From positions 124,001-188,000 of the forward strand of contig JAWKYW010000001.1 of assembly GCA_041396245.1 (NCBI GenBank): a DNA stretch of 64,000 nucleotides, in the 5' to 3' direction. The notes under the pieces are model-generated. The model saw only the letters and a list, made by a program, of their open reading frames with translations, was not told the DNA's origin and ran no database searches. This DNA is from Desulfobacillus sp041396245 (GTDB lineage: Bacteria > Pseudomonadota > Gammaproteobacteria > Burkholderiales > Rhodocyclaceae). Shown one piece after another: positions 52,848 through 60,253 of this stretch. A program made the position numbers and the translations under genes. Position 1 is the stretch's first letter. Every line of letters begins with the position of its first letter.

Positions 52848-54533
52848 ATGGAAAGGATCTGGCTGAAAAGCTATTCCCCGGGCGTCCCGCACGAGATCGC
52901 GGTCGACGACCTCGGCTCGATCGGCGGCGCATTCGAGGAGAGCGTGCTCCGTTTCGGCGAGCGCACCGCCTTCGTCAGCGGTGCGGCCGGCGTCGGCCTC
53001 ACCTACCGCCAGCTCGACGTCCTCTCGCGCAAGGTGGCGGCCTACCTGCAGTCCGTCCTGAAGCTGGCGCCGGGCAGCCGGGTTGCGCTGATGCTGCCCA
53101 ACATCCTGCAGTTCCCGGTCTGCCTGTTCGGCGCCCTGCGCGCCGGCTATGTGGTGGTCACCGTGAACCCGCTCTACACCGCCCGCGAGCTGGCGCACCA
53201 GCTCGCCGACTCGGGGGCGGAGGCCCTCTTCATCCTCGAAAACATGGCCCATGTGCTGGAGAAGGCCAGCGCCGGCACGCCGCTGCGCCACGTCGTCGTC
53301 ACCGGCGTCGGCGACCTGCTCGGTTTCCCGAAGCGGCAGCTGGCCCACGTCGTCGTGCGGCGGCTGAAGAAGCTGGTGCCGCCGTTCTCGCTGCCCGGCG
53401 CCGTCTCCTTCGACGCCGTGCTGGCGCAGGGTGCCGCCGCGCGCTTCGCGCCGGTGAAGGTCGCGTCCGACGACCTCGCCTTCCTGCAATACACCGGCGG
53501 TACCACCGGCGTCTCCAAGGGCGCCATGCTCACCCACCGCAACCTGCTCGCCAACGCCCGCCAGGGCCAGGCCTGGAGCGACCCCTTCCTCGATCCGGAC
53601 GAACCATTCGTCCTGGTCACCGCCATCCCGCTCTACCACATCTTCGCCCTCGGCTCGGCCGTCAGCCACATGATCCGCGGCGGCGTGAACGTGCTGGTGT
53701 CCGACCCGCGCAACACCGATGCCTTCGTCAAGGTGCTGTCGCGGTACCGATTCGTCGCCCTGCCGGCGGTGAACACCCTCTTCAACAGCCTGGTCCACCA
53801 CCCGGATTTTCCGAAGCTCGACTTCAGCCGGCTGCGCTTCAGCATCGGCGGCGGCGCCGCCGTGCAGCGGGCGGTGGCCGAACGCTGGCAGCAGATCACC
53901 GGCGTGCCGCTGTGCGAAGGCTACGGCCTCACCGAATGCTCGCCCACCGTCACGGTCAATCCCCTCGACATCCCGGGCTATACCGGCGCCATCGGCCTGC
54001 CGGTGCCGTCGACCGATGTCTCCATCCGCGACGAGGCGGGCCGGGAAGTGCCGCTCGATACCCCCGGCGAGCTGTGCGTGCGCGGCCCGCAGGTGATGAA
54101 GGGCTACTGGAACCGCCCCGACGAAACAGCCCAGGTCATGACGCCGGACGGTTTCCTGCGCACCGGCGACGTCGCCGCCATCGACGCCAGGGGCTTCATC
54201 CGCATCGTCGACCGCAAGAAGGACATGATTCTCGTCTCCGGCTTCAACGTCTATCCCAACGAGATCGAGCAGGTCGTCGCGATGCATCCCGGCGTTCTCG
54301 AGGCGGCGGCGGTCGGCGTGCCCGACGAGGCCACCGGCGAGGCGGTCAGGCTCTATGTCGTCAGGAAGGATCCGGCACTCGGCGCCGAGGCGATCGTCGC
54401 CCACTGCCGCGAATCGCTCACCGCCTACAAGGTGCCGAAGCGGGTCGAGTTCCTCGACGAACTGCCGAAGAGCAACGTCGGCAAGGTGCTGCGGCGCGAA
54501 CTGCGCGAGCGCGGCAACCCCGGAAAAACCTGA
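52848..54533 (+). CDS. Long-chain fatty acid--CoA ligase
   Basis: 561 residues. AMP-forming acyl-CoA synthetase: P-loop YTGGTTGVSKGAMLTHRN, GYGLTECSP, hinge RTGDVAAIDARGFIRIVDRK and GFNVYPNEIEQ, C-terminal lysine in PKSNVGKVLRREL. Activates a medium/long-chain or steroid side-chain acid to its CoA ester, feeding the acyl-CoA dehydrogenases encoded nearby. Membrane-associated in the family. Confidence 0.95.
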   Translation: MERIWLKSYSPGVPHEIAVDDLGSIGGAFEESVLRFGERTAFVSGAAGVGLTYRQLDVLSRKVAAYLQSVLKLAPGSRVALMLPNILQFPVCLFGALRAGYVVVTVNPLYTARELAHQLADSGAEALFILENMAHVLEKASAGTPLRHVVVTGVGDLLGFPKRQLAHVVVRRLKKLVPPFSLPGAVSFDAVLAQGAAARFAPVKVASDDLAFLQYTGGTTGVSKGAMLTHRNLLANARQGQAWSDPFLDPDEPFVLVTAIPLYHIFALGSAVSHMIRGGVNVLVSDPRNTDAFVKVLSRYRFVALPAVNTLFNSLVHHPDFPKLDFSRLRFSIGGGAAVQRAVAERWQQITGVPLCEGYGLTECSPTVTVNPLDIPGYTGAIGLPVPSTDVSIRDEAGREVPLDTPGELCVRGPQVMKGYWNRPDETAQVMTPDGFLRTGDVAAIDARGFIRIVDRKKDMILVSGFNVYPNEIEQVVAMHPGVLEAAAVGVPDEATGEAVRLYVVRKDPALGAEAIVAHCRESLTAYKVPKRVEFLDELPKSNVGKVLRRELRERGNPGKT

Positions 54534-54653
54534 AGCGCGCGCCCCGCTGGCCCTAGGCAGCCGCTGCCCGATGTGCCGTACAAGGCCGCACCCCAGGGCG
54601 GCCGCGGGCCCTGGTTTAAACTGGATGTTCACTTGTCGAAAGGGAGCATCGCC

Positions 54654-55343
54654 ATGATCACCGTCCATCACCTCGAAACCTCCCGCTCGCAGCGCATCCT
54701 CTGGCTCCTCGAGGAACTGGGCGTGCCCTACGAACTCGTGCGCTACAAGCGCGACCGCAAAACCCGCCTGGCGCCGCCCGAACTGAAGGCGATCCATCCC
54801 CTCGGCAAGTCGCCCGTGATCACCGACGGCGACATCACCGTCGCCGAATCCGGGGCGATCGTCGAGTACCTCGCCGAGCGCTACGGTAGTGCGGCGCAGG
54901 GCGATCTCGCCGGCCTGCTGCCGCCGCCCGGCACGCCGGAGCACCGGCAGTGCCGCTTCTGGATGCATTTCGCCGAGGGATCGCTGATGAACTGGCTGGT
55001 CATGAAGCTGGTGTTCGTGACCATCCCGAAGCAGCCCATGCCGTTCTTCGTCCGTCCCATCGCCCGCAGGCTGTGCGCCCAGGTGCTGAAGAAGCTGGTT
55101 GATCCCAACGTCAGCGCCGCACTCGCCTTCATGGAGGACCACCTCGGCAGGCACACCTGGTTCGCCGGAGAGCAACTGAGCATCGCCGACTTCCAGATGA
55201 GCTTCGCCGTCGAGGCCGCGCTGGCGCGCGGAGCCGACACCCGGCGCCATCCGAAGCTGCGCACCTACAAGGAAAGAATGGAGGCGCGGCCGGCCTACCA
55301 GCGCGCGCTGGAAAAGGGCGGCCCGGTCATCATGACGGCCTGA
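54654..55343 (+). CDS. Glutathione S-transferase
   Basis: 229 residues. N-terminal thioredoxin-like domain starting TVHHLETSRSQRILWLLEEL with the catalytic Ser in TSRSQR, PxPVI-type cis-proline in HPLGKSPVITDGD, and the helical C-terminal domain (GEQLSIADFQMSFAVEAALA). Conjugates or isomerises electrophiles; substrate unknown. 120 bases after the ligase gene. Confidence 0.94.
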   Translation: MITVHHLETSRSQRILWLLEELGVPYELVRYKRDRKTRLAPPELKAIHPLGKSPVITDGDITVAESGAIVEYLAERYGSAAQGDLAGLLPPPGTPEHRQCRFWMHFAEGSLMNWLVMKLVFVTIPKQPMPFFVRPIARRLCAQVLKKLVDPNVSAALAFMEDHLGRHTWFAGEQLSIADFQMSFAVEAALARGADTRRHPKLRTYKERMEARPAYQRALEKGGPVIMTA

Positions 55344-55354
55344 GAGGGAATGCC

Positions 55355-55792
55355 ATGAACGATGCACTCACCCGCTACATCGACAGCAACCACGTCGATG
55401 CGCGCGAGCGCGCCCGCGCCCGCCGGCTGCAGGTGTGGCTCCGCAGCGACCTGACGGCGCCGCGCGAGGAGCGGCCCACCGCCGTCATCTTCCGCGCGCC
55501 CGTTGACAAGCCGCTCAGCGAAGCCGGCCATGCCCCGGCCGACAAGCTCATCCGCGTTGCCGTCAGTCTGATCGAGGAGGGCGCCGACAACCTCTTCGAC
55601 AACAGGTGCATCGCCGACACCGAACCCGCCCTCACGCTCGACCGCCGCGTCGCCAACGGCGACGCCGTGCCGGAAAATCTCCGGCGCTACGTGCAGGCGC
55701 AATGGGCGCGTCCGCCGGTGCAGGCGCGGGTGAGACACGATGATGCAGAGAGGCGAGGATTGATCGCGGCCGGGCAAAGTCAGTCGCTGTGA
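55355..55792 (+). CDS. Hypothetical protein with repeat-derived C terminus
   Basis: 145 residues, starting 11 bases after the GST stop. MNDALTRYIDSNHVDARERA, AVIFRAPVDKPLSEAGHAPA and VAVSLIEEGADNLFDNRCIA suggest a real conserved protein, but I do not know its family. The final residues (AAGQSQSL) come from copy 9 of the bipartite motif, which supplies the codons around the stop, so the native C terminus may have been altered. Confidence 0.65.
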   Translation: MNDALTRYIDSNHVDARERARARRLQVWLRSDLTAPREERPTAVIFRAPVDKPLSEAGHAPADKLIRVAVSLIEEGADNLFDNRCIADTEPALTLDRRVANGDAVPENLRRYVQAQWARPPVQARVRHDDAERRGLIAAGQSQSL

Positions 55793-55799
55793 TACGGCG
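55776..55799 (+). repeat. Bipartite motif AAAGTCAG-N10-ACGGCG, copy 9
   Basis: Exact halves, spacer TCGCTGTGAT, running across the stop codon of the hypothetical gene. Confidence 0.8.
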
Positions 55800-55852
55800 A
55801 TGAATGCTGCAAGGAGGGGCGCTATCGGCCAGTAGCGGCCGTGGCCATGGCT

Positions 55853-55880
55853 TGTAGGTCGGCCTGTAGGCCGACCTACA
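55853..55880. repeat. REP-like perfect palindrome
   Basis: TGTAGGTCGGCCT-gt-AGGCCGACCTACA: 13-base arms with a two-base centre. Same family as the hairpins at 1683-1754 and 3639-3660. It lies in the 196-base gap before the LysR gene. Confidence 0.85.
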
Positions 55881-55988
55881 AACATACTGCCGCAACGGGT
55901 CGAAAGCAGCACCCCACATCATTCCTGCTGTCACCGCCGCTCGCCCTGATCCTCCCGATAGCGCTACCATTGGCTATCGCGTTTTGTT

Positions 55989-57101
55989 ATGGGAGGCCCT
56001 GCGGGGCCGCTTCCGGTGAACCTCAGGCAACTCGAATACTTTGTCGCCGTTGCCGAGCTGGGCAGCTTCAGCAAGGCGGCGGTGATCCTCAACGTCGCCC
56101 AGCCGGCGCTGTCGCGCCAGGTGCGGCTGCTGGAGACCGACCTGCATGTCACGCTGCTCGTGCGCAACGGCCGCGGCGTGGTGCTGACCGAGGCCGGCAA
56201 GCGCCTGTTCGACCACAGCGTCGGCATCCTGCAACTGGTGTCACGGGTGCGCGAGGATATCGAGGCGTCGCGCGACGAGCCGGCCGGCCGCATCGTCGTC
56301 GGCCTGCCGCCGAGCATGGGACGGCTGCTGACCCTGCCGCTGGTGGAGGGCTTCCGCCGCACGCTGCCGAAGGCGCGCCTTGCCATCGTCGAGGGCCTTA
56401 CGGCGCACCTGGCGGAGTGGATCTCGACCGGCCGCGTCGACCTCGGCCTGCTGCACAACCCCGAGCCGCAATCGGCGCTGGAAGTCATGCCGGTGCTGGA
56501 GGAGCCGCTCGGGCTGGTCAGTCCGGCGGCGAAGCCGGGGGGCAAGGCAGTCGAAAAGCGTGCCGGAATAAAAGTGAGTCGCCTTGGCCAGTCGGCCAAG
56601 GACTCCTCGCCACGATACAGAGCGGAGCCTGACGGCTCCTGGGCTTCGCTTCGACTCGCTGACCCCGGCATGAATGCCGGGGGTGGCGCTCGACGCGTGG
56701 TCAGTCCCCGCAACACGGCGACGCTGGCCGAACTGACGCGCCTGCCGCTCATCCTGCCGGAGCGCACCCACGCCATCCGCAAGCTGCTGGAGACCCAGGC
56801 CGCGCTGGCCGGCTGCAAGCTGAACGTGGCCCTCGAGATCTCCAGCGTGCAGTCCATCCTCGACCTGGTGCGCGCCGGCCACGGCCACGCCGTGCTGACG
56901 CCTTCGGCGCTGTCCGCCTCGGGCGCGCCCGAGGTCTTCCGCCTGCGGCCGCTGGCCGAGCCGCGCCTGACCAGCATGCTGTGCCTGGGGGTCTCCGCGC
57001 ACAAGCAGGCGACGCCGCTTGTGAAGCACGTTTTCCGCATGCTGCACGAGCTGGTCGTCGCGGCCGGACGGGCGCAAGACCCCTCCCTTAGCAAATCCTG
57101 A
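55989..57101 (+). CDS. LysR-type regulator with a 61-codon in-frame insertion
   Basis: 370 residues where the family usually has about 305-310. N-terminal HTH LRQLEYFVAVAELGSFSKAA, AQPALSRQVRLLETDLHVTL; effector domain normal on both sides of residues ~180-240. The extra segment (KPGGKAVEKR.. to ..MNAGGGARRV) is encoded by an insertion flanked by a 10-base direct repeat. Start could be the ATG at 55989 or the GTG at 56016, which fits family length better. Whether the protein still binds effector is unknown. Confidence 0.88.
   Translation: MGGPAGPLPVNLRQLEYFVAVAELGSFSKAAVILNVAQPALSRQVRLLETDLHVTLLVRNGRGVVLTEAGKRLFDHSVGILQLVSRVREDIEASRDEPAGRIVVGLPPSMGRLLTLPLVEGFRRTLPKARLAIVEGLTAHLAEWISTGRVDLGLLHNPEPQSALEVMPVLEEPLGLVSPAAKPGGKAVEKRAGIKVSRLGQSAKDSSPRYRAEPDGSWASLRLADPGMNAGGGARRVVSPRNTATLAELTRLPLILPERTHAIRKLLETQAALAGCKLNVALEISSVQSILDLVRAGHGHAVLTPSALSASGAPEVFRLRPLAEPRLTSMLCLGVSAHKQATPLVKHVFRMLHELVVAAGRAQDPSLSKS
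56515..56707. mobile_element. 183-bp triple-hairpin insertion in the LysR gene
   Basis: Direct repeats TGGTCAGTCC at 56515-56524 and 56698-56707 flank the segment; removing one copy plus the interior restores a normal LysR frame. Inside are three tight hairpins: CCTTGGCC-agtc-GGCCAAGG (56582-56601), GGAGCC-tgac-GGCTCC (56624-56639) and CCCCGGCAT-ga-ATGCCGGGG (56663-56682). No ORF of its own. It behaves like a small non-coding repeat (MITE or REP-type) that kept the frame open. Confidence 0.8.
56697..56720 (+). repeat. Variant of the bipartite motif at the insertion junction
   Basis: GTGGTCAG-N10-ACGGCG: second half exact, GTCAG kept, first three bases differ, spacer TCCCCGCAAC. It spans the right boundary of the LysR insertion, so the pre-insertion site carried the motif. 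Confidence 0.65.
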
Positions 57102-57143
57102 TCATCAAGCAAGCCCAGCGTGGCTTCGCGTTGGTCTCATACT

Positions 57144-57256
57144 CGTCATGCCGGCAAAGCCTGCCCCGGAATGATTGAGTCCGGGGTGCCGGTATCCAGA
57201 ATACGGGCTGCATGCTCGTACGGCCGCTCTGGATGCCGGCCTTCGCCGGCATGACG
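57144..57256. repeat. 113-bp inverted-repeat element (CGTCATGCCGGC type)
   Basis: Terminal arms CGTCATGCCGGC (57144-57155) and GCCGGCATGACG (57245-57256), with inner matching pieces GGTATCCAGA and TCTGGATGCC. Repeats of this type are widespread in proteobacterial genomes. Here the element sits between the LysR gene and the promoter of the Rieske/corrinoid operon. Confidence 0.8.
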
Positions 57257-57298
57257 GAGAAGAGGTTGCACCCAGGCAGGGTGACCGGGACGCCGCCG

Positions 57299-57326
57299 TT
57301 GACACGTTTCCAAAATTGTATACAAT
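57299..57326 (+). promoter_or_regulatory. Promoter and GntR operator of the demethylation operon
   Basis: TTGACA at 57299-57304 and TACAAT at 57321-57326 (16-base spacer) form a strong promoter. The -10 box is embedded in the perfect palindrome ATTGTATACAAT (57315-57326), a form known for FadR/VanR-type GntR operators. The operon encodes a GntR repressor, so derepression by an aromatic inducer is likely. AGGAGG at 57354-57359 is the ribosome-binding site. Confidence 0.8.
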
Positions 57327-57366
57327 TTGTATTCAATTTCGTGACATCGCATCAGGAGGCGGTCCC

Positions 57367-58467
57367 ATGAGCCAGGCAAAATCCCAGACCGCTTTCCCGC
57401 TCAACGCCTGGTATGCCGTCGCCTACGACGTCGAGGTCAGGCGCGAGCTGATGGCCCGCACTGTCTGCAATACCAAGGTGGTCATCTACCGCCGGGCGGA
57501 CAATACCCCCGTGGTGCTTGAGGATGCCTGCTGGCACCGCCTGCTGCCGCTCTCGAAAGGGCGGCTGGACGGCGACAATCTCGTCTGCGGATATCACGGC
57601 CTGGTATTCAATCCCGGGGGAAGATGTATACAAATGCCCTCCCAGGACACGCTCAACCCTTCGGCCTGCGTGCGGGCATTCCCGGCCGTCGAGCGCCATC
57701 GTTTCATCTGGGTCTGGATGGGCGATCCCGTCCTGGCCGATCCGCAGCGGATTCCCGACATGCACTGGAACGACGATCCCGCCTGGGCCGGCGACGGCAA
57801 GGTGATCCATGTCAAGTGCGACTATCGACTGGTGGTCGACAACCTGATGGACCTGACCCACGAGGCGTTCGTGCATGGATCGAGCATCGGCAACCGCGCC
57901 GTGGCCGAGGCGCCCTTCGAGGTCACGCACACCGGCGAGACGGCCACGGTGACGCGCTGGATGCTGGATATCGATCCGCCGCCGTTCTGGGCCTTCCAGT
58001 TGCGCAAGAAGACCGGGAGCGTGGTCCGCTGCGACCGCTGGCAGATCATCCGTTTCGAGGCGCCCTGCACGGTGACCATCGATGTCGGCGTCGCGCCGGC
58101 CCGCACCGGGGCGCCGCAGGGCGACCGCACGCAGGGGGTGAATGGCTATGTCCTCAACACCATCACGCCGGAGACGGAAACCTCCTGCCATTACTTCTGG
58201 GCCTTCTGCCGCAACTACAGCCTGCACGAGCAGGGGCTCACGCAGACGCTGCGGGAAGGCGTCACGCGCGTGTTCGGCGAGGACGAGGTCATCCTCGAGG
58301 CCCAGCAGCAGGCCATCCTCGACCACCCGGACAAGGTGTTCTACAACCTGAACATCGATGCCGGCGCGATGTGGGCGCGCCGCATCATCGACCGCATGGT
58401 CGCGGCGGAGCAGGGCGGGGCGCCATCGGCGCAACCGGCCGTTCCACTGCGCGCCGCGGGACGCTGA
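57367..58467 (+). CDS. Rieske non-heme iron oxygenase, VanA-like O-demethylase subunit
   Basis: 366 residues. Rieske 2Fe-2S motif C-x-H ... C-x2-H (DACWHRLLPLSKG; LVCGYHGLVFNPGG) and the mononuclear iron site in VVDNLMDLTHEAFVHGS (D-x2-D-x2-H-x4-H). Closest in layout to vanillate O-demethylase oxygenase and related phthalate/dicamba-type enzymes, which remove methyl groups as formaldehyde using O2. Its reductase is probably the gene at 59251. First gene of a seven-gene one-carbon operon. The actual substrate is not known. Confidence 0.9.
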   Translation: MSQAKSQTAFPLNAWYAVAYDVEVRRELMARTVCNTKVVIYRRADNTPVVLEDACWHRLLPLSKGRLDGDNLVCGYHGLVFNPGGRCIQMPSQDTLNPSACVRAFPAVERHRFIWVWMGDPVLADPQRIPDMHWNDDPAWAGDGKVIHVKCDYRLVVDNLMDLTHEAFVHGSSIGNRAVAEAPFEVTHTGETATVTRWMLDIDPPPFWAFQLRKKTGSVVRCDRWQIIRFEAPCTVTIDVGVAPARTGAPQGDRTQGVNGYVLNTITPETETSCHYFWAFCRNYSLHEQGLTQTLREGVTRVFGEDEVILEAQQQAILDHPDKVFYNLNIDAGAMWARRIIDRMVAAEQGGAPSAQPAVPLRAAGR

Positions 58468-58480
58468 GGAGAGCGAAGCC

Positions 58481-59233
58481 ATGGCCCAACCCATCCCGCT
58501 GCAAAAGGATCCTTCCCAGGCCGAACGCGCCCTGCTCGGCATCCGCGACCTGGTGCTGCGCGGCGAATTCAGGTCGGGAGAGCGGCTGCCCGAACTGGCG
58601 CTGGTCGAACTGCTCGGCATGTCGCGCACGCCGATCCGGGCGGCGCTGCAGAAGCTGGCCGAGGAAGGCCTGCTCGAGGCATCCCAGCCGACCGGCTACA
58701 CGGTGCGCGGCTTCAGCGAAACCGAAATCGCCGACGCCATCGAGGTGCGCGGCACCCTGGAGGCGCTGGCGGCCCGCATGGCGGCCGAGCGCGGCGTGTC
58801 TACGTCGTTTCTTGCCGCCATGTCGGATTGCCTGGACCGCATCGAAGCGCTGCTGAAGAGGCCCAAGCCTGGGCGCGATTTTCTCGCCCAGTACTGCCAG
58901 TTCAACACCCAGTTCCACGAGTTGCTGGCCGAGGCGTCCGGCAGCGAAATCGTCGTCCGCGCCCTGGCGCGGGCCGGCTCCCTGCCGTTCGCCGGCCACA
59001 ACGCCTTTGTCTCCGTCCAGGGGGAGATTCCGGCTTCGCTGGAAATCTTCCGGGCCGCCCAGCGCCAGCATCGCGAAATCCTCGAAGCCATCGAGGCGCG
59101 CTCCAGCGCGCGCGTCGAACCCCTGGTCAAGGAGCACGCGCGCATTGCGTACAAGAATCTTCAGCTGGTCCTGCAGAACAACGAGGCCATGAAGAGCCTG
59201 CCCGGCGCGTCGCTCATCCGCCGCCGGCCCTGA
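58481..59233 (+). CDS. GntR-family (FadR/VanR type) regulator
   Basis: 250 residues. Winged helix LVELLGMSRTPIRAALQKLA and a C-terminal FCD ligand domain (AAERGVSTSFLAAM; FNTQFHELLAEASGSE; QHREILEAIEARSSARVEPL). It lies between the oxygenase and reductase genes, 13 bases after the oxygenase stop. The palindrome ATTGTATACAAT at the operon promoter is its likely operator. VanR regulators of this class respond to vanillate. Confidence 0.92.
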   Translation: MAQPIPLQKDPSQAERALLGIRDLVLRGEFRSGERLPELALVELLGMSRTPIRAALQKLAEEGLLEASQPTGYTVRGFSETEIADAIEVRGTLEALAARMAAERGVSTSFLAAMSDCLDRIEALLKRPKPGRDFLAQYCQFNTQFHELLAEASGSEIVVRALARAGSLPFAGHNAFVSVQGEIPASLEIFRAAQRQHREILEAIEARSSARVEPLVKEHARIAYKNLQLVLQNNEAMKSLPGASLIRRRP

Positions 59234-59250
59234 GCCACGGGACGCGCGAC

Positions 59251-60237
59251 ATGAAATTTCTCGATACCTGGACGCGGGCGAGCGTGGCATCCGTCCTCGA
59301 CCTGACGCCGACCATCCGCCTCTTCGAACTCCAGCCCGCCGGCCGCCTGCCGGCGTGGACGCCGGGCGCGCATGTCCGCGTGCGCGTGACGATCGACGGC
59401 CGTCCGGCCGTCCGCTGCTATTCCCTGATCGACGACGGCAGCGGCGATGCACGCTTGCGTATTGCCGTGAAGCTGTCGGAGAACGGCCTCGGCGGCTCGC
59501 GCGCCATGTGGGCGCTGCGGCCCGGGGAGGGCATTGAACTCTCCGGGCCGGACAACCATTTCGAGCTCGGCCTCGCAGCCCCGGCCTACACCCTGGTGGC
59601 GGGCGGCGTCGGCATCACGCCGCTGCTGGGCATGGCCCGCTTCCTGGCGCGCAGCGGCCGCCCGCTGCACTTCCACTACAGCGTGCGCAGCCGGGAGGAA
59701 GCCGCCTTCGCCGAGCAGCTCCGCGCCTGGCTCGGCGAGGCCTTTCACCTCTGCGTGGAAAGCGAATCCGGCAGGCTCGACTTCGCGCAAATCATTGAAC
59801 CCATTCCGGCGGAAGGCGAGCTCTATTTCTGCGGGCCGATCGGCATGCTGGAGGCGGCGCGCAAGGCCTGGGAAGCCGGCGGCAGGCCCGCCTCGCTGCT
59901 GCGCTACGAATCCTTCGCTTCCAGCGGCCATTACGCCAACCAGCCCTTCACGGCGGTGCTGCCGCGCTTCGGCCGCGAACTGCAGGTGCCGGCGCACCAG
60001 ACCCTGCTCTCCGCGCTCGAGGAAGCCGGCATCGAGGTTCTCGCCGATTGCCGGCGCGGCGAATGCGGCCTGTGCGCGATCGACATCCTCTCCTGCGATG
60101 CGCCGGTGGACCACCGCGACGTTTTCTTCAGCGAGGAACAGAAGGCGGGCAACCGCAAGCTCTGCGCCTGCGTGTCGCGGCCGGCCGGCGGCAGGATCGA
60201 GATCGACACCGCCTACCGGGGGCCGGTAACGGCCTGA
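59251..60237 (+). CDS. VanB-like ferredoxin reductase
   Basis: 328 residues. FNR-type flavin domain (RCYSLIDDG), NAD domain (VAGGVGITPLLGMARFLA; YFCGPIGMLEAARKAW) and a C-terminal plant-type 2Fe-2S ferredoxin (CRRGECGLCAIDILSC .. CACVSRP). Passes electrons from NAD(P)H to the Rieske oxygenase. It starts 17 bases after the GntR stop. Confidence 0.93.
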   Translation: MKFLDTWTRASVASVLDLTPTIRLFELQPAGRLPAWTPGAHVRVRVTIDGRPAVRCYSLIDDGSGDARLRIAVKLSENGLGGSRAMWALRPGEGIELSGPDNHFELGLAAPAYTLVAGGVGITPLLGMARFLARSGRPLHFHYSVRSREEAAFAEQLRAWLGEAFHLCVESESGRLDFAQIIEPIPAEGELYFCGPIGMLEAARKAWEAGGRPASLLRYESFASSGHYANQPFTAVLPRFGRELQVPAHQTLLSALEEAGIEVLADCRRGECGLCAIDILSCDAPVDHRDVFFSEEQKAGNRKLCACVSRPAGGRIEIDTAYRGPVTA

Positions 60238-60253
60238 ACGGGGCGCAGCCGCC

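Noticed and set aside
57102..57366. Possible cobalamin riboswitch ahead of the corrinoid operon
   Set aside because: Only a 113-bp repeat, a promoter and a short leader are present; no room for, or trace of, a B12-box fold.
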